NCBI GenBank assembly: GCA_903933765.1
Contig: CAIZLI010000080.1
Span: forward strand, 1 to 7,975
Reading direction: 5' to 3'
Length of the DNA: 7,975 nucleotides
Source of the DNA: an uncultured Bacteroidota bacterium
Lineage (GTDB): Bacteria; Bacteroidota; Bacteroidia; Chitinophagales; Chitinophagaceae
Part shown: positions 1 to 7,543 of the stretch, piece by piece
Layout of the letters: each line of letters opens with the position of its first letter
Numbering within the stretch: position 1 is the stretch's first letter
Notes under the pieces: model-generated
The model's database searches: none
Told to the model about the DNA's origin: nothing
What the model saw: the letters and a program-made list of their open reading frames with translations, nothing else
Program-made: the position numbers and the translations under genes

Positions 1-152
1 AAAGGCGGTTTTTCAAAAGCACGCCAGTCTTTGAAAAGAGATACAAGTGATGTATAATTATTTGTTTGCTTTTGTTGGGAGATTCCTGATGCGCCTATCA
101 ACGAAAACATCAAAAGCAATAGAAGTTTTGAGATGGAATTACTATGTTTCAT
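1..152 (-). CDS. Exported protein, 5' fragment; probable DUF885 family
   Basis: The ATG at 152-150 opens a frame that runs off the left edge, giving 50 codons of N-terminus. It begins MKHSNSISK, followed by a hydrophobic stretch LLLLLMFSLIGASG and then ISQQ, a standard Sec signal peptide with probable cleavage near residues 24-26. The mature start contains LVSLFKDWRAFEKPP. This resembles the opening of exported Bacteroidota DUF885 proteins, a large (about 550-600 residue) uncharacterised family sometimes annotated as peptidase-like. That match is from memory of the family pattern and covers only about 20 residues. Any other exported protein sharing this opening cannot be excluded. There is no visible Shine-Dalgarno sequence, as is usual in this phylum. 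The gene is divergent from the beta-propeller gene at 336, sharing a 183-bp spacer. The coding frame and signal peptide are more certain than the family name. Confidence 0.6.
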   Translation of the reverse strand, partial: MKHSNSISKLLLLLMFSLIGASGISQQKQTNNYTSLVSLFKDWRAFEKPP

Positions 153-335
153 AAAGTAAATTTTTGGAGATCATGAAGATCGTAAATTTCATTTGAATTA
201 TAGCGCCTTAATTATTATAAAGATGCTAAAAACCCTTAAAGCAGGGAGTTTATATCTATTCCTAACTACTTAAACAAATACACTTTGAGACCATTTTTTT
301 ACTTAAATTCAGGTCGTCAAAAATGAAATAATACT

Positions 336-3300
336 ATGCGTTTTATCCTTTATTTTCTTTTGTTATCTAATCTTACTTTATCCGCTCAGGTGCTCGACTT
401 CAACAAGTTATCCTCTCTAAAGATCAGAAACCTGGGTCCTGCCAATATGAGTGGAAGAATCACCTGCATTGATGCGTTAAAATCAAATCCAAAGATGATC
501 TATGTTGGTGCTGCCTCTGGGGGTGTTTGGAAATCTGAAAATGGAGGCTCTTCGTGGAAGCCTATTTTTGATGAACAGCCTACACAGAATATTGGCGCAA
601 TTGCGATTCAGCAAAGTGACCCGAAAGTGATATGGGTAGGCACAGGCGAAGGCAATCCCCGTAACTCGATGAACCTGGGAATGGGCATCTTTAAAAGTGA
701 GGATAGCGGTAGAACATGGAAACATATGGGCTTGACAGCCACTAAAACAATCCATCGAATTATAATCGACCCTCGCAATCCCAATATAATTTATGTGGGT
801 GCAATGGGGGATCCATTCACAGCAGATTCCAATCGCGGGTTGTATAAAACCACTGACGGTGGCCAACACTGGAAACAAATTTTATTTTCAAATACTGCTT
901 CGGGTGTAGCAGATCTTGTCATGCATGAATCAAATCCAGATAAACTCATTGTTGCATTGTATGAGCACCATAGAACTCCCTATTATTTTGTTTCCGGTGG
1001 AAAAGGATCAGGTATCTACATCACTAGCAATGGTGGTGCGCAGTGGGAAAAGTTATCAGATACCAATGGTTTGCCAGCTGGTGAATTAGGACGTGTGGGG
1101 CTTGCCATAGCACCTAGTAATCCAAAGATTGTTTATGCAAAAGTGGAAGCGAAAAAAAATGCATTGTACAAAAGTGAGGATGGAGGTATGCATTGGAAAA
1201 TGATTAATGACAATCCACGATTTACAAATAACCGTCCCTTTTATTTTCAAGACCTTGCCGTAGACACAAAAGATCCTGATCGACTATACAATATATATCA
1301 ACCTTTGTCGGTAAGTTATGATGGTGGTATTAGCTTTGATCCAACACCGATGATCCCAGCAGATGAAACAAAAGGGATTCATGCCGACTTCCACGCCATG
1401 TGGATTAATCCATATGATGCGCAACATTTTATAATTGGTGGAGATGGTGGCTTGGGTATCACCTATGATCATGGAAAGTCTTGGTATTTTCCAGAAACGA
1501 TTCCTGTTGCACAATTTTATCATGTTAATGTTGATTACGAAACGCCATTCAATGTTTATGGTGGTATGCAGGATAATGGAAACTGGTCAGGGCCTGCTTA
1601 TACTTGGAAGCGCGGTGGCATCCGAACATTGTATTGGCAATACTTGGTGGGTGGGGATGGTTTTCATATTGCGCCAGACCTAGATGATGCAAGATTTGGT
1701 TATGGTACTTCGCAAAATGGTGATTTGTATCGTTATGATAAGCAAACGGGATATTATCAAAGTATTGCACCAACAGCGAAAGAGGCGTCAACCTATTTGC
1801 GCTTTAACTGGAATGCTGGTTTTGCAAAAGATCCATTCAATGAAAATGCTGCATACTATGGTTCTCAATTTTTACACAAGACCACAGATAAAGGAAGAAA
1901 TTGGAAAACCATTTCTGCTGATCTCACTACAAATAATCCTGCACATCAAAAGCCTGATTATGGTGGATTAACGCTCGATGTATCTGGTGCAGAAAATTAC
2001 AATACCATTATTGCCATTGCTCCAAGTTTTCTTGATAAAGACCTTATTTGGGTGGGTACCGATGATGGACAGGTGCAAGTCAGTGATAACGGAGGGATCT
2101 CTTGGAATAATCTTACAAAAAATATCATTGGACTGCCCGATGGAGCATGGATTCCACAAATACATGCTTCAAGATATGAAAAAGGAACAGCTTGGTTAGT
2201 GGCAAATAATTATCGCAAAGGAGATTATGCATCCTACTTATTTATGACCACAGATTATGGTAAAACTTGGAAAAATATGCTTGATGCAAATCAGGTTAAG
2301 GGCTATGCATTAAATTTTATTCAAGATCCGGTGGAGAAGCAATTAGTTTTTCTGGGAACGGAAAATGGATTGTGGGTGAGTATCAATGAAGGGAAAGATT
2401 GGGTACCCTTCAAAAATGGTTTTCCTAGTGTGTCAACAATGGACTTAGTTATTCAGGAAAAAGAATCCGCATTGGTGGTGGGAACTTTTGGCAGAGCCAT
2501 ATGGGTGCTTGACGACCTAAAGAGTTTGCGTGAGATTGTAAGAGGAAATACCAAAGAAAAAATAACTAGTTTACCCATGAATGAAGTCATTCAGGTGAAA
2601 GGATTGTTCATTGCGCCTCCGGGCAATATTTGGACAGGATTTGGTACCACATTCGAGGGAGAGAATCGACCCTTCCAAGAAGCAGCCATCCCAATTTATA
2701 TCAATGATCTTCCTTCAAAAGAAGATAAGGTTGAAGGATTCATTTTAAATAGCAAAGGGGATACCATTCAAAAATTAACAACACAATTACTGGTGCAAGG
2801 ATTGAATTATATTCAATGGAAGCTGGATGAAAATCGTGTTTACTTATCGGGGAACTATGATCCAAATGAATCAAGAGGTATACCTGTGCTTCCTGGCACC
2901 TATATAGCAGTCATAAAATATAAAGGGGTTCAGTCAAGCACAAGTATCAAAGTCATTTCAGATCCACGATTTAAGATGAAGGAAGAAGTGGATCAGGAAT
3001 TGTATCGTTATAATAAAGCGCTCAATTTTGAAGTAGGAAGATTAAAGTCTTTTTTTAACTTGATCAATTCTTGGGAGAGTGAATTAAAAAAAATACATGA
3101 AACCTTATCTAAACAAACTAAAAATGAAAAAGCTTTAAAAAATGTGAATGGAATGATAGAAATGGTGAAGCAATTAAAATTAGTTGGTAAAGATAGCCCT
3201 GGCGATCGTCAAGTGGGCGCATGGCAGAGCGTTAGGATCACTCCAGCATCTGCCATCAATGAAGCAGAGAAAGTAGCGATGGCAAGAGTAGATATTCCCT

Positions 3301-3425
3301 CTGAGCAGGATTGGAAAAGAATTAGCGATGCAGCTACATTGATTGATAATTATAAGCTTCAATTAAGTCAGTTTGAGGATTCAAGCTGGAAAAAATTTAT
3401 CAAGCTATATGGAAAAAACAATTGA
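336..3425 (+). CDS. Exported Asp-box (BNR/sortilin-like) beta-propeller protein
   Basis: The 1029-residue product has a signal peptide (MRFILYFLLLSNLTLSAQ, cleavage near residues 17-18). About 700 residues of beta-propeller repeats follow. Asp-box motifs (S/T-x-D/N-x-G-x-x-W) lie at residues 67-74, 121-128, 172-179, 230-237, 280-287, 376-383, 516-523, 583-590, 638-645 and 682-689, with a degenerate copy (W to F) at 327-334. The early GPANMSGRI, the GGDGG at 368-372 and the YGGMQDNG at 408-415 fit the large Bacteroidota family annotated as VPS10/sortilin-N or 'glycosyl hydrolase BNR' proteins. Residues about 750-875 look like an Ig-like or FlgD-like beta domain (LPGTYIAVIKYKG), and about 880-1020 are charged and probably helical. 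I see no sialidase catalytic set and no type IX secretion C-terminal domain, so enzyme activity is doubtful; binding or scaffolding in the periplasm or at the surface is an inference. An ATG at 322 is closed by TAA after one codon, which supports the start at 336. Confidence 0.93.
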   Translation: MRFILYFLLLSNLTLSAQVLDFNKLSSLKIRNLGPANMSGRITCIDALKSNPKMIYVGAASGGVWKSENGGSSWKPIFDEQPTQNIGAIAIQQSDPKVIWVGTGEGNPRNSMNLGMGIFKSEDSGRTWKHMGLTATKTIHRIIIDPRNPNIIYVGAMGDPFTADSNRGLYKTTDGGQHWKQILFSNTASGVADLVMHESNPDKLIVALYEHHRTPYYFVSGGKGSGIYITSNGGAQWEKLSDTNGLPAGELGRVGLAIAPSNPKIVYAKVEAKKNALYKSEDGGMHWKMINDNPRFTNNRPFYFQDLAVDTKDPDRLYNIYQPLSVSYDGGISFDPTPMIPADETKGIHADFHAMWINPYDAQHFIIGGDGGLGITYDHGKSWYFPETIPVAQFYHVNVDYETPFNVYGGMQDNGNWSGPAYTWKRGGIRTLYWQYLVGGDGFHIAPDLDDARFGYGTSQNGDLYRYDKQTGYYQSIAPTAKEASTYLRFNWNAGFAKDPFNENAAYYGSQFLHKTTDKGRNWKTISADLTTNNPAHQKPDYGGLTLDVSGAENYNTIIAIAPSFLDKDLIWVGTDDGQVQVSDNGGISWNNLTKNIIGLPDGAWIPQIHASRYEKGTAWLVANNYRKGDYASYLFMTTDYGKTWKNMLDANQVKGYALNFIQDPVEKQLVFLGTENGLWVSINEGKDWVPFKNGFPSVSTMDLVIQEKESALVVGTFGRAIWVLDDLKSLREIVRGNTKEKITSLPMNEVIQVKGLFIAPPGNIWTGFGTTFEGENRPFQEAAIPIYINDLPSKEDKVEGFILNSKGDTIQKLTTQLLVQGLNYIQWKLDENRVYLSGNYDPNESRGIPVLPGTYIAVIKYKGVQSSTSIKVISDPRFKMKEEVDQELYRYNKALNFEVGRLKSFFNLINSWESELKKIHETLSKQTKNEKALKNVNGMIEMVKQLKLVGKDSPGDRQVGAWQSVRITPASAINEAEKVAMARVDIPSEQDWKRISDAATLIDNYKLQLSQFEDSSWKKFIKLYGKNN

Positions 3426-3498
3426 TAAAATTGGGTCTTTTTACAAAAACCAACTATAACAAAGGATCCGCATTTACAGCATCATAATTTACAAACCT

Positions 3499-3927
3499 AT
3501 GAGGAACTTAAAAGCAGGAATTTCTATCAAAAGCACTGCGTTATTGAATGGTAGTTTCTTTGAGGAAACAAGTATTCTAATCGTTGAACACGATGAAGCA
3601 GGAACTACAGGGTTTGTAACTAATAAACCTTTTGGAAAGTCTTTGAATGATCTAATTGAATTCAATCATGCTAAACCATTTCCGCTAATGGATGGAGGTC
3701 CCGTTGATAGAGCACATCTCTTTGTTTTACACAAGCGACCTGATCTCATTGAAGGGGGCAAACAATTAACCAATGGTCTTTATTTAGGTGGCAATATGGA
3801 GCAAGTGATCGAAGCCATCAATAACGGGTCTGCCACTCAAGAAGAAATTCAACTTTTTATTGGCTATTGCGGATGGGATGTCGGAGAATTGGAAGCGGAA
3901 ATGGAAGAAGGAAGTTGGAACTTCTAA
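3499..3927 (+). CDS. YqgE/AlgH family protein (DUF179), short form
   Basis: The 142-residue cytoplasmic protein has the hallmarks of the YqgE/AlgH family. These are an N-terminal GxSIxSTALLNGSFFEETSIL block (residues 8-27), the GTTGFVTNKPFGKSL core (35-49), DGGPVDRAHLFVLH (65-78), a YLGGNME segment (95-101) and IQLFIGYCGWDVGELEAEM (117-135). The biochemical role of the family is unknown; AlgH was named for an effect on alginate synthesis in Pseudomonas. Family members are usually about 180-190 residues and continue past the GW..GQLE..GSW motif with another 40 or so residues. This one stops right after EEGSWNF. It starts 73 bp after the propeller gene on the same strand with no convincing terminator between them, so co-transcription is possible. 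Its stop is 5 bp from the convergent crcB stop. Confidence 0.9.
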   Translation: MRNLKAGISIKSTALLNGSFFEETSILIVEHDEAGTTGFVTNKPFGKSLNDLIEFNHAKPFPLMDGGPVDRAHLFVLHKRPDLIEGGKQLTNGLYLGGNMEQVIEAINNGSATQEEIQLFIGYCGWDVGELEAEMEEGSWNF

Positions 3928-3932
3928 TAGTA

Positions 3933-4307
3933 TTAAAATCTTTCGGCAACAAATAAACCGCCGAAAGTTGCAGTCATACAAACTACAACACTCAATAAAA
4001 TATACAAAAGCATAGTGCTGTTTTGACCTTGTTGGAAGAGTGTAACTGTTTCGCTGCTGAAAGCCGAAAAGGTGCTAAAGCCGCCACAGAAACCCACTGC
4101 CCAAAATAGACGTGCAACTGGAGAAAGCAATTGTTTTTGGTCTGCCAATCCTATAACAAAACCCAGTACAAAACAAGCTATCACATTGATTGTAAAGGTG
4201 CCAAAAGGGAAACTAGCATTATGGAATGCGTTGACCCACTTGCCAAGTATAAACCTAACCAAGCTACCTAAGCCACCACCTATAAAAACATAAATAAGTT
4301 CCTTCAT
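3933..4307 (-). CDS. crcB: Fluoride-specific ion channel CrcB/Fluc
   Basis: The 124-residue product has four predicted membrane segments (about residues 3-22, 33-53, 65-88 and 99-119), the normal size and topology for Fluc channels. These assemble as antiparallel dual-topology dimers in the inner membrane and export toxic fluoride. Conserved features are the N-terminal GGGLGSLVRF with R18, an FxxN element with N41 in helix 2, and GFCGGFSTFSAFSSE (residues 72-86). The last carries the conserved GG, T79 and the pore-lining phenylalanines (F77, F80, F83). The gene is convergent with yqgE and divergent from the gene at 4430. No fluoride riboswitch was recognised upstream. A Bacteroidota promoter-like element sits only 5 bp before the start codon, and a hairpin lies within the last codons (see separate entries). 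Confidence 0.95.
   Translation of the reverse strand: MKELIYVFIGGGLGSLVRFILGKWVNAFHNASFPFGTFTINVIACFVLGFVIGLADQKQLLSPVARLFWAVGFCGGFSTFSAFSSETVTLFQQGQNSTMLLYILLSVVVCMTATFGGLFVAERF
3940..3967 (-). terminator. Hairpin inside the 3' end of crcB, probable terminator
   Basis: CTTTCGGC at 3940-3947 and GCCGAAAG at 3960-3967 are perfect 8-bp inverted repeats around a 12-base loop. Read leftward (crcB direction) the stem is followed by ATTTTAATA, a weak U-rich tail that includes the stop codon. The stem is therefore formed by the last codons of crcB (TFGGLFVAERF and stop). Read rightward the hairpin follows the yqgE stop by 12 bases but lacks a T tract, so it would be a poor intrinsic terminator for yqgE. 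The hairpin itself is seen directly; termination is inferred. Confidence 0.55.
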
Positions 4308-4312
4308 GGATT

Positions 4313-4343
4313 CAAAGTTAAACTAATTCTATTTGTTAGACAA
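4313..4343 (-). promoter_or_regulatory. Putative Bacteroidota-type promoter of crcB
   Basis: On the minus strand TAACTTTG (plus 4320-4313) matches the Bacteroidota -7 consensus TAnnTTTG. A TTG (plus 4343-4341) lies exactly 20 bases upstream, within the usual spacing for the -33 TTTG element. Only five bases (AATCC) separate the -7 box from the crcB ATG. Transcription would thus begin at or within a few bases of the start codon. Confidence 0.45.
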
Positions 4344-4429
4344 TACTATAAAGTAGTTGTACTTGCCTAGAAAGCTATAATTTCCTAATTTACAAATAAA
4401 TAGATTTTTCAAACCTTAATGATACCAAT

Positions 4430-4960
4430 ATGACCCTTCAAAACAAAAATTCACTTTATACCTTAATTAGAGTTAATGCAATTATAATAATATGTTTTTG
4501 TTGCATGAAAATAAATGCGCAAGAAAATTTTGCAGATAAATGTATAGGCAAATGGGAAGGCATAATGTATATGTATGGAAAAGGGCAACTACGAGATAGC
4601 TTACCTGTGGAATTAGATATACAAAAAACAAATCGGTCCGATACATGGTTATGGAAAACAACTTATTTGTCAAAAACGATGCCAGCCGTAAAAGATTACA
4701 AATTAGTTTTAAAAGACGCAGTAACACAAACATATGCCACAGATGAAGGAAACGGCATTGAATTAATGGATTACTATTTTAACAACAAATTATATTCAAT
4801 TTTTGAAACTCATGGTGTCATGTTAACATCCAGCTATGAATTGCAAGGCAATCAACTAATTTTTGAAGTCAGTTCCGGAAAAAAAATAGATGAGAATAAA
4901 GAAGTAAACAATTATAGTGTCCTTAATTTGCAAAGGGTTATTTTCAAAAGACGTAAATAA
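4430..4960 (+). CDS. Small exported lipocalin-like protein, function unknown
   Basis: The 176-residue product has an N-terminal hydrophobic segment (about residues 9-25, with ICFCC) ending in KINAQ|E, a Sec signal peptide with cleavage near residue 31. The mature part starts with a CIGKWEG motif (residues 38-44), followed by alternating beta-like stretches rich in aromatic and charged residues (TWLWKTTYL, NKLYSIFETHG, TSSYELQGNQLIFEVSSG). The GxW opening, the length and the strand pattern suggest a single lipocalin-like or DUF1579-like beta-barrel of about 145 residues. Similar hypothetical proteins are, to my recollection, common in Bacteroidota, but I cannot name a characterised member. The cysteines in the signal do not form a proper lipobox, so it is probably soluble in the periplasm. 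An in-frame ATG at codon 26 would remove the signal and is unlikely. The gene is divergent from crcB and convergent with the FKBP gene. Confidence 0.8.
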   Translation: MTLQNKNSLYTLIRVNAIIIICFCCMKINAQENFADKCIGKWEGIMYMYGKGQLRDSLPVELDIQKTNRSDTWLWKTTYLSKTMPAVKDYKLVLKDAVTQTYATDEGNGIELMDYYFNNKLYSIFETHGVMLTSSYELQGNQLIFEVSSGKKIDENKEVNNYSVLNLQRVIFKRRK

Positions 4961-4979
4961 TGTATTCACTTATTTTACG
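4952..4979. terminator. Weak AT-rich inverted repeat between convergent genes
   Basis: CGTAAATAA (4952-4960) and TTATTTTACG (4970-4979) can pair with a single bulged base around a 9-base loop. The repeat sits between the stops of two convergent genes and includes the last two codons and stop of the 4430 gene. It could serve both directions as a weak terminator, but the stem is mostly A-T, so support is modest. Confidence 0.3.
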
Positions 4980-4990
4980 CACTAACTTCT

Positions 4991-6043
4991 TTATTGACTA
5001 GGCTTAGCATTTACCATCTCGATTTCAAAAACCAAAATAGAATTAGGGACAATAATTGCAGATCTTGTTCTTATACTATAAGCCAGCCCTGAAGGGATTA
5101 AGAGTTTCACTTTATCTCCAATACGCTTCCCCTCTAAGCCAACCTGCCAACCTTTAATCAATCTAGCTAAAGGGAAAGTCCGTGTCTCATTTGCTGTTTG
5201 ATCAAAAATAACATTCGTACCCATCAAGTACCCTTTATAAAATATAGAAACGGTATCAGTCAATTTAACCAATTCAGGCTTTGTACCTGTTTTCATCATT
5301 GTATAATACAAACCATTTTTGTAATTTATAGCATCCGTCTTGTTGGATTTAATTAGTTTTTTAATAACAATAGAATCACTGTATGCACGCGCTATACTAT
5401 CTATATCAGAAAAAGGCGGCAAGAAAGGTTTCTGGTTACTGGTATTTTGAATTTTCAACCATGCCCCATTATCTCCTTGACTCCATGTATCTGTAAAGAG
5501 AGTTTCCAAATTTGCATTTATATTATTAGACTTAAAGGCAGATGCAGACTTTAAACCTTCTGTATATTTATTGATTCTAAAGCTTGCGATGAGTTTCCAT
5601 TTATTCAAAGATGGAAAATAAATATAGCCACTATAAAAAATATAGTTTTGAGCAGAATCATTTGCAGTAGCAATGTATAATTTAAACTGTTTTTCATTGA
5701 TCGAATTTAAATCCCATGTTACAATTTTATTAGAATTGCTGACTTTGGTTTGTAATCCAGCAGTCAATAATTTAGTTGAATTAGGAACCTCAAAAACAAC
5801 CTTGTTATTTTTATTTGTAAAATTCAAATATAATTTAGCTTGATTGGTCAAAACACCTAATTTACCCTTTTGGTTAGGTTCAAGTGAAAGATTATTCACA
5901 GTTGTAATCAAAGCATTTTGATTCACTAGCGTATTAATTGGCAAATCAATTTGAACTAATTTTTGTCCAAGTCCAAAACTCGTTTGAGCAATTACTTGGA
6001 ATGAGAAAAACAACCCAGCATATAATAAAATATGTTTTATCAT
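4991..6043 (-). CDS. Exported two-domain protein with C-terminal FKBP prolyl isomerase
   Basis: The 350-residue product has a signal peptide (MIKHILLYAGLFFSFQVIAQ, cleavage near residue 20). The C-terminal region (about 243-346) is an FKBP-type peptidyl-prolyl cis-trans isomerase. Aligned by eye with FKBP12 it keeps Y269 (Y26), F280-D281 (F36-D37), F290 (F46), L295-I296 and W299 (V55-I56, W59), Y322 (Y82) and F339 (F99), in VPNSILVFEIEMV. The active-site pocket therefore looks complete and it is probably a periplasmic folding catalyst. Residues about 35-200 form a separate beta-rich region. Within it, YSGYIYFPSLNKWKLIASFR (137-156) and the later GAWLKIQNT resemble DUF3472 proteins; this part is a tentative recollection. 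A helical linker (about 212-235) joins the halves. The upstream barrel gene runs in the same direction 148 bp away, so an independent promoter is likely. The FKBP call is firm; the N-terminal one is not. Confidence 0.88.
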   Translation of the reverse strand: MIKHILLYAGLFFSFQVIAQTSFGLGQKLVQIDLPINTLVNQNALITTVNNLSLEPNQKGKLGVLTNQAKLYLNFTNKNNKVVFEVPNSTKLLTAGLQTKVSNSNKIVTWDLNSINEKQFKLYIATANDSAQNYIFYSGYIYFPSLNKWKLIASFRINKYTEGLKSASAFKSNNINANLETLFTDTWSQGDNGAWLKIQNTSNQKPFLPPFSDIDSIARAYSDSIVIKKLIKSNKTDAINYKNGLYYTMMKTGTKPELVKLTDTVSIFYKGYLMGTNVIFDQTANETRTFPLARLIKGWQVGLEGKRIGDKVKLLIPSGLAYSIRTRSAIIVPNSILVFEIEMVNAKPSQ

Positions 6044-6191
6044 TATAGAGATTTTAGGTAAACTAAATTAAGTTAATTATTAATATATTATTACTTCCTA
6101 TTCTTTATTTGGGGAATAAACATAGAATTTGTTTGATTTATATTAAGGAATTATGTAAGCAATCAATACATCTATACTATATGCAAAGGGA

Positions 6192-7370
6192 TTAAAAAGC
6201 TTCTCCTATATAAAAATAATACCCGTTACCCTCACGAGTAAACCCGAGATCAAAACGCACAAAAATATCTTTTGATTTGAAGATGAGGTACCTTGCTCCA
6301 ACGCCACCAGCCATCTTAAATGTGGATGAAAATAAACTTTTAGCAGATGGCGCAACTGTAGCTGTTGAAATAAAGGCGGCGGCACCCAAACGTTTACTGA
6401 ATCCAAACGGAAGAAACCTATATTCGGCCTGCGATGTTAAAAAATGCTTATCCCTAAATCTTCCAAGGTAGTATCCCCGCATCATACTCTCTCCTCCAAT
6501 CATGGCCATTTGATTGAAAGGAACTTCTCCATTATTGAATAGTGCTGAACCCTGAACTGCTAAAACATCTTTTGGATTAAACCCTTCTCTAAAATATCTA
6601 AAATCAAACTGTGTACTGACGAAGGAATTGGTGCTACCAAGGGATTTTGAATAGTTGAGAAAAGCTAGTTCGGCGAACAAACCCTTTCTCACGTTCATTA
6701 CATTTTTCCTGTTATCAAATACCAAGCCCATTCCAAAACCAATGTTACTTGAACCCTTGTATCCAGTCGGATAATCATAACCAACTTTATTCGCTCCTAA
6801 AAATTCAACATTATACATTTTTTGAAAATCAAACTCTGCTCCAACAAAAAAATTCCCATTAATTTTTCTGAGTACCCTTTCACGAAGTTGAATATTGGAA
6901 TTATTTACAACGTCATATCCTTCCTTGGGTGAGTTAATTCCAATACCGTAATATTTCATTGGGAAGTATTGAAATTTACCTCTACCCAGAAAAAACCATT
7001 TATCTCCATCACCATAAATAGCATGATCTAACAAAACCCCATATTGTTTTTCTGCAGTATAAAAACTAAATGTATTGATTTCACTAAGTCTATTTTTATT
7101 GTTTTTATTGGCATAAAAAAGATAAAGATTCACAAGTCCTATTTCTGTTTTAGTTTCAGGAGTATAGGCCAACGTAGGATATAAAATATAATTGGATTTA
7201 CCAGAACTATCTTCAAATTCATGAAGTAAATGTTCTTTTTTATTAACAATAAATTCTTTTATTTTTTGTCCATGTGCAACAATCACTAGTAAACTACAAA
7301 AGAGATGTATCAATAAGTATTTTGAGAACTTAAATAGTTTGCCCATCTTATACTTATTCAAATTGATCAT
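6192..7370 (-). CDS. Omp85-superfamily outer-membrane beta-barrel (BamA/TamA-like), POTRA-less
   Basis: The 392-residue product has a signal peptide (hydrophobic SKYLLIHLFCSLLVIVAHG, residues about 16-34) and a short 25-residue linker. An outer-membrane barrel fills the rest, ending in a terminal phenylalanine (GEAF), the usual barrel-recognition signature. Strong family signs are GFGMGLVFDNRKNVMNVRKG (residues 211-230), the classical D-x-R-x-x-x-x-x-x-x-K-G strand pair of Omp85 barrels, and IGGESMMRGYYLGRFRDKHF (291-310) carrying the RGY form of the (V/I)RG(F/Y) motif on the barrel-internal loop. Size fits about 16 strands. There is no room for POTRA domains, so it is unlikely to be the essential BamA. 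POTRA-less members are common in Bacteroidota, with unknown substrates. An alternative in-frame ATG at residue 9 (plus 7346-7344) gives an equally good signal peptide, so the start is uncertain by eight codons. Confidence 0.88.
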   Translation of the reverse strand: MINLNKYKMGKLFKFSKYLLIHLFCSLLVIVAHGQKIKEFIVNKKEHLLHEFEDSSGKSNYILYPTLAYTPETKTEIGLVNLYLFYANKNNKNRLSEINTFSFYTAEKQYGVLLDHAIYGDGDKWFFLGRGKFQYFPMKYYGIGINSPKEGYDVVNNSNIQLRERVLRKINGNFFVGAEFDFQKMYNVEFLGANKVGYDYPTGYKGSSNIGFGMGLVFDNRKNVMNVRKGLFAELAFLNYSKSLGSTNSFVSTQFDFRYFREGFNPKDVLAVQGSALFNNGEVPFNQMAMIGGESMMRGYYLGRFRDKHFLTSQAEYRFLPFGFSKRLGAAAFISTATVAPSAKSLFSSTFKMAGGVGARYLIFKSKDIFVRFDLGFTREGNGYYFYIGEAF

Positions 7371-7435
7371 ATTGTATTGCTTGAAAATAAATGAAATCTA
7401 TTCCTAAGATAGATTTGACAATTGTATTCAATGTG

Positions 7436-7443
7436 CAAATGTA
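7436..7443 (-). promoter_or_regulatory. Putative -7 box for the Omp85-like gene
   Basis: Read leftward this is TACATTTG, matching the Bacteroidota TAnnTTTG -7 consensus. It would place the transcript start near 7430, giving a leader of about 60 bases to the ATG at 7370. No clear TTTG is found 19-21 bases upstream, so only half of the promoter is supported. Confidence 0.35.
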
Positions 7444-7543
7444 AATGGTTAAATCATAATTTGATCATTCATGTTCGAAATAATATTTTTGATAGACTAG
7501 AGTCTAAATGACATCATTAAAACAAAAGATGAAAGAATAAGAA

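Noticed and set aside
483..878. 131-codon open frame antisense to the propeller gene
   Set aside because: It is a shadow of a strongly supported gene; the translation has no domain features and arises from the repetitive Asp-box codons.
4072..4293. 73-codon plus-strand frame antisense to crcB
   Set aside because: It lies wholly within the well-supported crcB gene and its proline- and lysine-rich translation looks like an antisense artefact.
4308..4429. Fluoride riboswitch upstream of crcB
   Set aside because: The crcB-motif conserved blocks (a GGnGAUGG-like 5' part and a downstream CUGAU-type part) are absent. The region is AT-rich and a promoter-like box abuts the start codon.
4430..4522. 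Lipoprotein signal in the 4430 gene because of ICFCC
   Set aside because: The residues before the cysteines do not fit the L-(A/S)-(G/A)-C lipobox, and NAQ|E further on is a good signal peptidase I site.
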